From: Thiobacillus sp. 63-78 | Lineage (GTDB): Bacteria > Pseudomonadota > Gammaproteobacteria > Burkholderiales > Thiobacillaceae | NCBI GenBank assembly: GCA_001899765.1 | Contig: MKWM01000007.1 | Coordinates: forward strand, 1 to 64,000 | Direction of reading: 5' to 3' | DNA: 64,000 nucleotides | Shown: one piece after another, positions 56,757 through 64,000 of the stretch | How the letters are laid out: each line of letters opens with the position of its first letter | How positions within the stretch are numbered: position 1 is the stretch's first letter | Notes under the pieces: model-generated | Told to the model about the DNA's origin: nothing | Seen by the model: only the letters and a program-made list of their open reading frames with translations | The model's database searches: none | Position numbers and translations under genes: made by a program

Positions 56757-58168
56757 TGATCACACTCGGCATGCACCGCCTGTTCTGGAAGCTGTTCGTC
56801 ACCTACTGGATCGCGCTGATCCTGTTCGCCCTGGGCAGCCTGATCGCGGTGTCCTTCTACCTCGAACACACCCATGCCCGCCATGACTCGGCCAGTCCGA
56901 TGGAGGAATACGACGCCCGGATACAGCAGGCACGCCTGGCAGCCGCCACGGGCGGGAAGCCGGGGCTGCGCGAATGGGCAACCCGGCTGGACGCCGAAGA
57001 GCTGGTTCCCTTTCTGGTCCTGGACAGGGAAGGCCGCGACCTGCTGCAGCGCGACGTGCCTCCGCGCGCGCTGGGCCACCTGCAGCGGTATCTGGAACGC
57101 GCCCGGAGCCACACCCCCCATGATGAACGCCGGCATGCGATCCGCCTGCCGGACGGCAGCGAATACTGGCTGGTCCCGGATTTTCAGGGCGCCACCCTGG
57201 GCCGGTTTCTTTCGCGGCCCAGGGTCATTGTCTTGCCGCTGATCATGGCCGCCCTGGCAAGCGGCCTGGTCGGCCTGCTGCTGGCGCGTTACCTGACCTC
57301 GCCCATGGAGCGCCTGCGCCAGGCGTCACAAGCTTATGCCGCCGGCGATTTCAGCAGACGGGTCGGGCCGAGCCTGGGCAGCCGGCGCGACGAGATCGTT
57401 GATCTGGCCTGCGCGCTGGACAACATGGCGGCGCAACTCGATGTCCTGCTCAAGTCCCAGCGCGGCTTGCTGCGGGATGTCTCGCATGAATTGCGCTCGC
57501 CCCTGGCGCGGGTCCAGGCAGCGCTGGGACTGGCCAGACAGCGGAGTACCGGCGCGGAGAGCGAACTCGATCGCATCGAGCGCGAAACCGAACGGCTGAA
57601 TGATCTCATCGGCGCGATTCTCACTTTCTCGCGCCTCGACACCGGGGTTCATCCTTTCACGCCCGAGATGATCGATCTGGGCCTGATGCTGGAGGACATG
57701 GCCGAGGATGCCCGGCTTGAAGGCGCGGCCCGTGGCATACGGATCGATTATGCGCAGCAGGTCGTGGCGCCTTGTCTGGGTGACCCCGTGCTGCTCCACA
57801 GCGTTCTGGAAAACATCCTGCGCAACGCCATCCTGCATTCGCCCGATGGCGGCCTGATCAAGCTCACGCTGACGGATGAAACGGATGAGACCGGCCGTAT
57901 CGATCATGTGGTGCGGATTCTTGACCAGGGCCCCGGCGTGCCGGAAGACATGCTGGAATCCATCTTCGATCCGTTCGTGCGCGTCGATGCCGCGCGCGGG
58001 CGCAACTCTGGCGGAGTGGGGCTCGGGCTTGCCATTGCGCGCCGCGCCATCCAAGCCCAGCATGGCACGATCCGGGCAGAGAATCATCCTCAGGGCGGAT
58101 TGCTGGTGACCCTGCGCCTCCCGCTTTCCCCATGCAATCCTCTCCATCCTTCCCAGCAAGGCCATTGA
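56756..58168 (+). CDS. cpxA: CpxA-like sensor histidine kinase
   Basis: A 470-residue membrane kinase. Two membrane helices (LFWKLFVTYWIALILFALGS and VIVLPLIMAALASGLVGLLL) flank a periplasmic domain of about 125 residues. A HAMP region, the phospho-His box LRDVSHELRSPLARVQ, and the ATP-binding NILRNAILHSPDGG, ILDQGPGVPE and GGVGLGLAIA motifs follow. It should sense envelope stress and phosphorylate CpxR. It overlaps cpxR by 1 base and lies 1 base before mdtA. Confidence 0.93.
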   Translation: MITLGMHRLFWKLFVTYWIALILFALGSLIAVSFYLEHTHARHDSASPMEEYDARIQQARLAAATGGKPGLREWATRLDAEELVPFLVLDREGRDLLQRDVPPRALGHLQRYLERARSHTPHDERRHAIRLPDGSEYWLVPDFQGATLGRFLSRPRVIVLPLIMAALASGLVGLLLARYLTSPMERLRQASQAYAAGDFSRRVGPSLGSRRDEIVDLACALDNMAAQLDVLLKSQRGLLRDVSHELRSPLARVQAALGLARQRSTGAESELDRIERETERLNDLIGAILTFSRLDTGVHPFTPEMIDLGLMLEDMAEDARLEGAARGIRIDYAQQVVAPCLGDPVLLHSVLENILRNAILHSPDGGLIKLTLTDETDETGRIDHVVRILDQGPGVPEDMLESIFDPFVRVDAARGRNSGGVGLGLAIARRAIQAQHGTIRAENHPQGGLLVTLRLPLSPCNPLHPSQQGH

Positions 58169-58169
58169 C

Positions 58170-59405
58170 ATGGGCTCCTCCGCCGCGCCGCCTCTCCGCC
58201 CGCGCCATCCTGTCCGTACCGCCCTGATCGCCGCCGTGCTGGCCGGCCTGATCGGCGGGGTCTGGTACTGGAGCGATCACCTTGCCCCGCCGTCCGCTGC
58301 CCCGGGTGCGGAGAAAAAAGGTCGCAAAGGCGCGGGCAACAGCCATCCGCAACCGGTTTCGGTGGCAGCGGCCCGCAAAACCGATATCCGTGTCTGGCTG
58401 AATGCGCTCGGCACGGTCACCCCCGTCAATCTGGTCACCGTCCACGCCAAGGTCGACGGCACGCTGCTCAGCGTAAATTTCCGCGAAGGCCAGATGGTCA
58501 GGGCGGGGCAACTGCTGGCCCGGATCGACCCACGCCCGTTCCAGATCCAGCTCGACCAGGCCAGCGGACAGTTGCAGCGCGACAGCGCGCTGCTCGACAA
58601 CGCCCGCATCGACCTCGCCCGCTACCGGCAGCTCCTCGCCAGGGACGCCATCGCCAGCCAGCAGGTGGATACCCAGGACGCCCTCGTGCGCCAGTATCAG
58701 GGCACGGTGGAGACGGATCGCAGCCAGGTGGACAATGCCAGGCTGCAACTGGAATGGACCCGCGTCACCGCCCCGTCATCCGGCCGCATCGGCCTGCGCC
58801 AGATCGACCCCGGCAACCAGGTGCACGCAAGCGATGCCAACGGGCTGGCCAGCATTGCCCGGTTGCAGCCGACCACCGTGCTGTTCGCCGTGCCGGAGGC
58901 GAACCTGGCGGCCATCCACCACGGGACATCGGCGCATGATGCCCTCCACGTCGAAGCCTGGGACCGCGAGCAGAAAAACCACCTGGCGGATGGCCAGCTC
59001 CTCACGACCGATAACCAGATCGATACGGCCACGGGCACCCTCAGGATCAGGGCCGGATTCGCCAATCGCGACAACGCGCTGTTCCCCAACCAGTTCGTCA
59101 ACATCCGCCTGCTGCTGGGCACGCTGCCCCAGGTGCTTGCCGTGCCGGCCGCAGCGATCCAGCGTGGCGAGCAAGGCAGCTTCGTCTACCGCGTCAACGC
59201 GGACGGCATCGTAACGAGGGTTGCGGTCGTTCCCGGCGCGCAGGATGGGGACTGGGTGGCCATCGAGGGCACGATCGAGGCCGGAGACAAGGTGGTGATC
59301 GACGGCACCGACAAACTGCGCGACGGCGCCAGGGCCGAGATCATCGTTCCCGGCGGCCCGGCCCGGGGGCGCAAGCCGGCGATCAGGTCCGGGCAGCAAT
59401 CGTGA
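58170..59405 (+). CDS. mdtA: RND membrane fusion protein MdtA
   Basis: A 411-residue periplasmic adaptor of an RND drug efflux pump. A membrane anchor (ALIAAVLAGLIGGVWYW) is followed by the MdtA-like lipoyl halves (LGTVTPVNLVTVHAKVDGTLLSVNFREGQMV, EWTRVTAPSSGRIGLR), an alpha-hairpin (LLDNARIDLARYRQLLARDAIA), and a beta-barrel with DNQIDTATGTLRIRAGFAN. The last about 70 residues are the membrane-proximal domain. It joins MdtB/MdtC to an outer-membrane channel. Overlap with the next gene is 4 bases (GTGA). Confidence 0.93.
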   Translation: MGSSAAPPLRPRHPVRTALIAAVLAGLIGGVWYWSDHLAPPSAAPGAEKKGRKGAGNSHPQPVSVAAARKTDIRVWLNALGTVTPVNLVTVHAKVDGTLLSVNFREGQMVRAGQLLARIDPRPFQIQLDQASGQLQRDSALLDNARIDLARYRQLLARDAIASQQVDTQDALVRQYQGTVETDRSQVDNARLQLEWTRVTAPSSGRIGLRQIDPGNQVHASDANGLASIARLQPTTVLFAVPEANLAAIHHGTSAHDALHVEAWDREQKNHLADGQLLTTDNQIDTATGTLRIRAGFANRDNALFPNQFVNIRLLLGTLPQVLAVPAAAIQRGEQGSFVYRVNADGIVTRVAVVPGAQDGDWVAIEGTIEAGDKVVIDGTDKLRDGARAEIIVPGGPARGRKPAIRSGQQS

Positions 59406-59770
59406 GCAAGCCTGCGGCCGTTCCCCCTCCCCCGGAGCGTGACGACTCACCGGCCCCGTCGCTGGACGTGGATCTGAGCGTTCACGTCTTCACGGTATCC
59501 GCCACCATGGTGGGCGTATGCCTGACCGCGATCGGCCTGATCCGGGTAGTCGTCACGATACGTCACATGGAAACCCTGGTCGATGACCTGATCGCCATGA
59601 ATGCCTTGCTGTTCGTGATCTCCGGCCTGCTGTCCTACTGGGCCATGCGCTCGCACAGGATCGGCCGGCCGCCTGTCGTCGAGGCGATTGCGGAGAAAGT
59701 GTTTCTCGGCGCCATGGTTCTGACGGGCATCGCCTGTCTGGCCCTGGTATACGGCATCAACACCCTGTGA
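59402..59770 (+). CDS. Small membrane protein inserted between mdtA and mdtB
   Basis: A 122-residue protein with three membrane helices ([56 protein letters not shown]). The N-terminus is Pro-rich ([11 protein letters not shown]). I do not recognise it, and mdtA and mdtB are normally adjacent. Start GTG 59402 and the next gene's start both give GTGA overlaps, so it is translated as part of the pump operon. It may be a small accessory subunit. Confidence 0.75.
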   Translation: MSKPAAVPPPPERDDSPAPSLDVDLSVHVFTVSATMVGVCLTAIGLIRVVVTIRHMETLVDDLIAMNALLFVISGLLSYWAMRSHRIGRPPVVEAIAEKVFLGAMVLTGIACLALVYGINTL

Positions 59771-62700
59771 ACCCCTCGCGGCTTTTCATCCTGCGGCCGG
59801 TGGCCACCTCGCTGCTGATGCTGGCCATCCTGCTGGCCGGCGCGGTGACGTTTCGCCTGCTGCCGCTGTCGGCGCTGCCCGAGGTGGACTACCCGACCAT
59901 CCAGGTCATGTCGCTCTATCCGGGGGCCAGCCCCGATGTCATCACCGCCACCCTCACCGCACCGCTGGAACGACAGCTCGGGCAGATGCCCGGCCTCCGG
60001 GAAATGTCCTCGACCAGTTCCGGCGGCGCCTCGGTCATCACGCTGCGCTTCAGTCTCGACCTGACGCTGGACGTGGCCGAACAGGAAGTGCAGGCCGCCA
60101 TCAACGCCGCGTCCAACCTGCTGCCGACCGACATGCCGATGCCGCCGGTCTACAGCAAGATCAATCCGGCCGACGCTCCCATCCTCACCCTGGCGGTGAC
60201 CTCGCCGTCGCTGCCGCTGGCGCGCCTGCACGATCTGGTGGAAAACCGCATCGCGCAAAAGATTTCGCAACTGCCGGGCGTCGGTCTGGTCAGCCTGGCC
60301 GGCGGCCGGCGGCCGGCGGTGCGTATCCAGGTCAATCCCCGAGCGCTGGCCGCATCGGGCCTGTCGCTCGAGGATCTGCGCACGGCCATCGGCACGGCCA
60401 ACGTCAACACGCCCAAGGGCAGCTTCGACGGGGCGCTGCGCGCGTCGGCGATCGACGCCAACGACCAGTTGAAATCGGCCGACGACTACGTCAATCTGAT
60501 CATTGCCTACAAAAACGGCGCGCCGATCCGCCTGCGGGATGTGGCGGATGTCATTGACAGTGCCGAGAACACGCGGCTGGCGGCCTGGGCCAACACGCGC
60601 CCGGGGGTGATTCTCAATGTGCAGCGCCAGCCCGGCGCCAACGTCATCGCGGTCACCGACCGCATCAAGGCCGCCCTGCCCGGCCTGCAGGCCAGTCTGC
60701 CGGGATCGGTCGACGTCACGCTGCTGTCCGACCGCACGGTCACCATTCGGGCCTCGGTGGCCGATGTGGAATTCTCGCTGCTGCTGGCGGTGGCGCTGGT
60801 GGTGATGGTGATCTACCTGTTCCTGCGCAAGGTCCCGGCGACGATCATTCCCAGCCTCGCGGTACCCATCTCGCTGGTCGGCACCTTCGGCGTCATGTAC
60901 CTGGCCGGCTTTTCCATCAACAACCTGACCCTGATGGCGCTGACCATCGCCACCGGTTTCGTGGTCGACGACGCCATCGTGGTCATCGAGAACGTCACGC
61001 GCCACATCGAGGAGGGCGAACCGCCACTGGACGCCGCGCTGAAGGGATCGAAGCAGATCGGCTTCACCATCATCTCGCTGACCTTCTCGCTGATTGCCGT
61101 ATTGATTCCACTGCTGTTCATGGGCGACGTGGTCGGCCGGCTGTTCCACGAGTTCGCCATCACCCTGGCGGTGGCCATCCTGATCTCTGCCGTGGTGTCG
61201 CTGACCCTGACGCCGATGCTGTGCGCGCGCCTGCTGCGCGCCGAAACACCAGGGGCGCGCCATTCCACCGAATTCTTTCAACGCATCGTCGCGGCGTACG
61301 GCCGGGCGCTGGCCTGGGTGCTGAACCACCAGAGCGCCACGCTGTGGGTCGCGGCCGCCACCCTCGGCCTGACCGTTGCACTCTACGTCTGGATACCCAA
61401 GGGCTTCTTTCCGGTGCAGGACACAGGCCTCATCCAGGCGATCACCGAAGCCGACCCGTCGATTTCCTACCCTGCCATGGGCGAACGCCAGCAGGCGCTG
61501 GCCGCCGTGATCCTCAAGGATCCGGCGGTGGCCAGCCTGTCGTCGTTCATCGGCGTGGACGGCGACAACGTCACGCTCAACAGCGGCCGTATGCAGATCG
61601 CCCTGAAGCCGCATGCGCAGCGCAGCGAGTCTGCTACGGTCGTGATGCGCCGCCTGACAGAAGAGGCTAAAAACGTAGCCGGCATCACCGTCACCATGCA
61701 GCCGGTTCAGGATTTGACCATCGAGGACCGGGTCTCGCGGGCACAGTATCAATTCACGCTCGGGTCGCCGGATTCGAAGGCGCTGGCCGAATGGGTGCCC
61801 CGGCTGGTCGCCCGGTTGAAGCAACTGCCGCAACTGTCCGACGTCGCCAGCGACCTGCAGAACAACGGTCTGCAGGCCTTTGTCGACATCGACCGCGATG
61901 CGGCCGGCCGGCTGGGCGTCACGGTGGCGGCGATCGACAATGCGCTGTACGACGCCTTCGGGCAGCGCCTGATCTCGACCATCTTCACCCAGTCGAGCCA
62001 GTACCGCGTCGTGCTGGAAGTCCAGCCGGCCTTCCAGGCCGGTCCCGCCGCGCTCGATGGCCTGTATGTGCCGACCGCCTCGGGACAGCAGGTGCCGCTC
62101 ACCTCGGTGGCCCGCATCGAGGAACGCGACACCCCGCTCCTGATCAGTCATGTCGGCCAGTTCCCCGCCGCTACCGTGTCGTTCAACGTGGCCGCCGGTG
62201 CTTCGCTGGGCAGCGCCGTGAAGGCCATCCAGCAGGCCGAAACGGCACTTGGCCTGCCCATGTCCATCGAGACCAGCTTCCAGGGGGCGGCGCTGGCGTT
62301 CCAGTCTTCGCTGACCAACACCCTGCTGCTGATCCTGGCGGCGGTGGTGACGATGTACATCGTGCTCGGCGTGCTCTACGAGAATGCCATTCATCCCATC
62401 ACCATCCTGTCCACCCTGCCATCGGCCGGGATTGGCGCCTTGCTGTCGCTGATGCTGGCGGGTAGCGAACTGGACGTGATCGGCATCATCGGCATCATTC
62501 TGCTGATCGGCATCGTCAAGAAGAACGCGATTCTCATGATCGACTTCGCATTGAGTGCGGAACGTGAACAGGGGCTTGCGCCACGTGAAGCGATCTACCA
62601 GGCGTGCCTGCTGCGGCTGCGCCCGATCCTGATGACCACCCTGGCCGCTATGCTGGGCGCCTTGCCGCTGATGCTGGGCACGGGCGTGGGTTCGGAACTG

Positions 62701-62844
62701 CGCCAGCCGCTGGGCCTGGCCATGGTGGGCGGCCTGCTGTTCAGCCAGATGCTGACCCTGTTCACCACGCCAGTGATCTACCTGGCCTTCGACCGGCTGG
62801 CGCGGCGCTTCCAGACGAGCCGATCCGCCGCTGAACCGGCATGA
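59767..62844 (+). CDS. mdtB: RND efflux permease MdtB
   Basis: A 1025-residue inner-membrane transporter of the AcrB/MdtBC group. It has [31 protein letters not shown] at the start and the RND blocks [21 protein letters not shown] and [21 protein letters not shown] (proton-relay Asp pair in helix 4). The second half has [15 protein letters not shown] and ends [13 protein letters not shown]. Full length is typical. GTG 59767 overlaps the previous stop. It should pump drugs with MdtC and MdtA. Confidence 0.96.
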   Translation: MNPSRLFILRPVATSLLMLAILLAGAVTFRLLPLSALPEVDYPTIQVMSLYPGASPDVITATLTAPLERQLGQMPGLREMSSTSSGGASVITLRFSLDLTLDVAEQEVQAAINAASNLLPTDMPMPPVYSKINPADAPILTLAVTSPSLPLARLHDLVENRIAQKISQLPGVGLVSLAGGRRPAVRIQVNPRALAASGLSLEDLRTAIGTANVNTPKGSFDGALRASAIDANDQLKSADDYVNLIIAYKNGAPIRLRDVADVIDSAENTRLAAWANTRPGVILNVQRQPGANVIAVTDRIKAALPGLQASLPGSVDVTLLSDRTVTIRASVADVEFSLLLAVALVVMVIYLFLRKVPATIIPSLAVPISLVGTFGVMYLAGFSINNLTLMALTIATGFVVDDAIVVIENVTRHIEEGEPPLDAALKGSKQIGFTIISLTFSLIAVLIPLLFMGDVVGRLFHEFAITLAVAILISAVVSLTLTPMLCARLLRAETPGARHSTEFFQRIVAAYGRALAWVLNHQSATLWVAAATLGLTVALYVWIPKGFFPVQDTGLIQAITEADPSISYPAMGERQQALAAVILKDPAVASLSSFIGVDGDNVTLNSGRMQIALKPHAQRSESATVVMRRLTEEAKNVAGITVTMQPVQDLTIEDRVSRAQYQFTLGSPDSKALAEWVPRLVARLKQLPQLSDVASDLQNNGLQAFVDIDRDAAGRLGVTVAAIDNALYDAFGQRLISTIFTQSSQYRVVLEVQPAFQAGPAALDGLYVPTASGQQVPLTSVARIEERDTPLLISHVGQFPAATVSFNVAAGASLGSAVKAIQQAETALGLPMSIETSFQGAALAFQSSLTNTLLLILAAVVTMYIVLGVLYENAIHPITILSTLPSAGIGALLSLMLAGSELDVIGIIGIILLIGIVKKNAILMIDFALSAEREQGLAPREAIYQACLLRLRPILMTTLAAMLGALPLMLGTGVGSELRQPLGLAMVGGLLFSQMLTLFTTPVIYLAFDRLARRFQTSRSAAEPA

Positions 62845-64000
62845 ACGCCTTCGCCATCTTCATCCATCGGCCCATCGCCACCACGCTGCTGACGCTGGGC
62901 ATCGTCCTGGCCGGCATGATGGCGTATTTCAATCTGCCGGTGGCGCCCTTGCCGCAGGTGGATTTTCCGACCCTCTCGGTGCAGGCCTCGCTCCCCGGCG
63001 CCAGCCCGGAAACGATGGCGGCAACGGTCGCCACGCCACTGGAACGCACCCTGGGCCGCATCGCGGGGGTGACCGAAATCACGTCGTCGAGTTCGCTCGG
63101 CAGCACCCGCGTGGTCCTGCAATTCGATCTCGACCGTGACATCGACGGCGCGGCGCGCGACGTGCAGGCGGCCATCCAGGCTTCCCGTGCGCTGCTGCCG
63201 TCCGGCCTGCCGTCGATGCCGACCTACCGCAAACTCAATCCGGCCGATGCGCCGATCATGATTCTGTCGCTGACCTCCGGTACGCTGACGCCGGGACAGA
63301 TGTACGACGCCGCGTCCACCGTGCTGGCGCAGCGGCTGTCGCAGATCGACGGCATCGGCCAGGTCAACATCGGCGGCGGCGCCCTGCCTGCGGTGCGGGT
63401 CGAGCTGAACCCGACCGCGCTCAACCACAGCGGCCTGTCCCTCGACAAGGTGCGCGCCGCCATCGTCGCCAGCAATGCCTACCGCCCGCTGGGCACACTG
63501 GAAGACGGCGGCCGTCACTGGCAGCTCGGCTCCAGCGACCAGGGCCGCACGGCGGCGGACTTCAAGCCGTTGATCCTGAGCTACGTCAACGGCGCGCCGT
63601 TACGCCTGCAGGATGTCGCCGATGTACACGATTCGGTCCAGGACGTGCGCCACTTCGGTGCCGCCAACAGCCGGCCGGCCGTGCTGCTGATCCTCTACCG
63701 CCAGCCCGGCGCCAACATCATCCAGACCGTCGACAGCGTGCGCGCGCTGCTGCCGCGCCTGCGCGCGGTCATTCCCGCGGCGATCGATCTTGACGTGGTG
63801 ATGGACCGCACGCCGACCATTCGCGGCTCCCTGCGCGAGGTGCAGCGCACCCTGGCGATCGCGGTCGGCCTGGTGATCCTGGTGGTGTTCCTGTTCCTGC
63901 GCCGCGCGCGCGCCGCGATGATCCCCACCGTCGCCGTGCCGGTGTCGCTGATCGGCACCTGCGGCGTGATGTATCTGGCCGGCTACAGCATCGACAACCT
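62841..64000 (+). CDS. mdtC: RND efflux permease MdtC, cut by the window end
   Basis: The first 386 codons of a second RND permease, open to the end of the window. It starts [20 protein letters not shown] and has [24 protein letters not shown] and [14 protein letters not shown], matching the MdtC side of the MdtBC pair. ATG 62841 overlaps the mdtB stop by 4 bases (ATGA). It probably forms a mixed trimer with MdtB. Confidence 0.93.
   Translation, partial: MNAFAIFIHRPIATTLLTLGIVLAGMMAYFNLPVAPLPQVDFPTLSVQASLPGASPETMAATVATPLERTLGRIAGVTEITSSSSLGSTRVVLQFDLDRDIDGAARDVQAAIQASRALLPSGLPSMPTYRKLNPADAPIMILSLTSGTLTPGQMYDAASTVLAQRLSQIDGIGQVNIGGGALPAVRVELNPTALNHSGLSLDKVRAAIVASNAYRPLGTLEDGGRHWQLGSSDQGRTAADFKPLILSYVNGAPLRLQDVADVHDSVQDVRHFGAANSRPAVLLILYRQPGANIIQTVDSVRALLPRLRAVIPAAIDLDVVMDRTPTIRGSLREVQRTLAIAVGLVILVVFLFLRRARAAMIPTVAVPVSLIGTCGVMYLAGYSIDN

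Noticed and set aside
59635..62394. 919-codon open frame opposite mdtB
   Set aside because: mdtB matches its family along its whole length. The reverse frame is low-complexity (Gln, Arg, Gly, His) with no motif and no ribosome site.

Overview
The window comes from a GC-rich betaproteobacterium that grows, at least in part, on one-carbon compounds. Two things support this: a betaproteobacterial housekeeping order (rlmE-ftsH-(folP relic)-glmM-pstSCAB-tpiA-secG-tRNA-Leu; fur / bamE-dapB-carAB-greA; CNP1-proB), and a complete tetrahydromethanopterin (H4MPT)/methanofuran-linked formaldehyde oxidation module. I cannot fix the genus; a Nitrosomonadales, Methylophilaceae or Rhodocyclaceae-type methylotroph is plausible.

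Layout. 0.5-1.4 kb: a toxin-antitoxin pair facing a tRNA-Leu(GAG) with its terminator. 1.4-10.8 kb (minus strand): secG, tpiA, the phosphate transporter pstSCAB with a visible Pho box, glmM, a decayed folP, ftsH and rlmE. 10.9-21.7 kb: yhbY, greA, carAB with a promoter and attenuator-like hairpin, glutaredoxin, dapB, an unusual bamE fusion, fur, a phosphatase, proB and a CNP1-family gene. 21.8-25.6 kb: nitroreductase, cation-diffusion facilitator, chromate transporter, OmpW. 25.8-31.7 kb (minus): one operon for TonB-dependent uptake (BNR/sialidase-like exported protein, TlpA-like thioredoxin, receptor, TonB, ExbB, ExbD).

31.9-53.1 kb is the methylotrophy island. The minus-strand operon fhcB-fhcA-fhcD-fhcC-phosphatase-folP diverges from a plus-strand operon: RFAP synthase, mtdB, ATP-grasp, mch, RimK-like ligase, CitG-like, fae, PTPS-like. 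The shared 256-bp promoter region holds three strong dyads. A minus-strand HisA-like gene follows, sharing its start with a divergent second operon (MfnD-like, MfnF-like, pabB, MfnE-like, exported protein, TlpA-like, PLP decarboxylase). Fae, MtdB, Mch and FhcABCD together take formaldehyde to formate; most of the rest look like genes for making H4MPT and methanofuran.

53.3-64 kb: a cNMP-binding/DUF1003 protein, three small exported proteins, then cpxR-cpxA-mdtA-(small membrane protein)-mdtB-mdtC (cut by the window end). The cpxR upstream region carries a four-repeat array that looks like CpxR sites.

The most notable observations are the folP relic between ftsH and glmM paired with an intact folP inside the fhc operon; the operator-like dyads between the two C1 operons; a PTPS-family fusion protein missing a zinc-ligand histidine; a linked tyrosine-decarboxylase-like gene in a methanofuran-type cluster; a BamE protein with a repeat linker and an NTF2-like tail; and a probable carAB attenuator.
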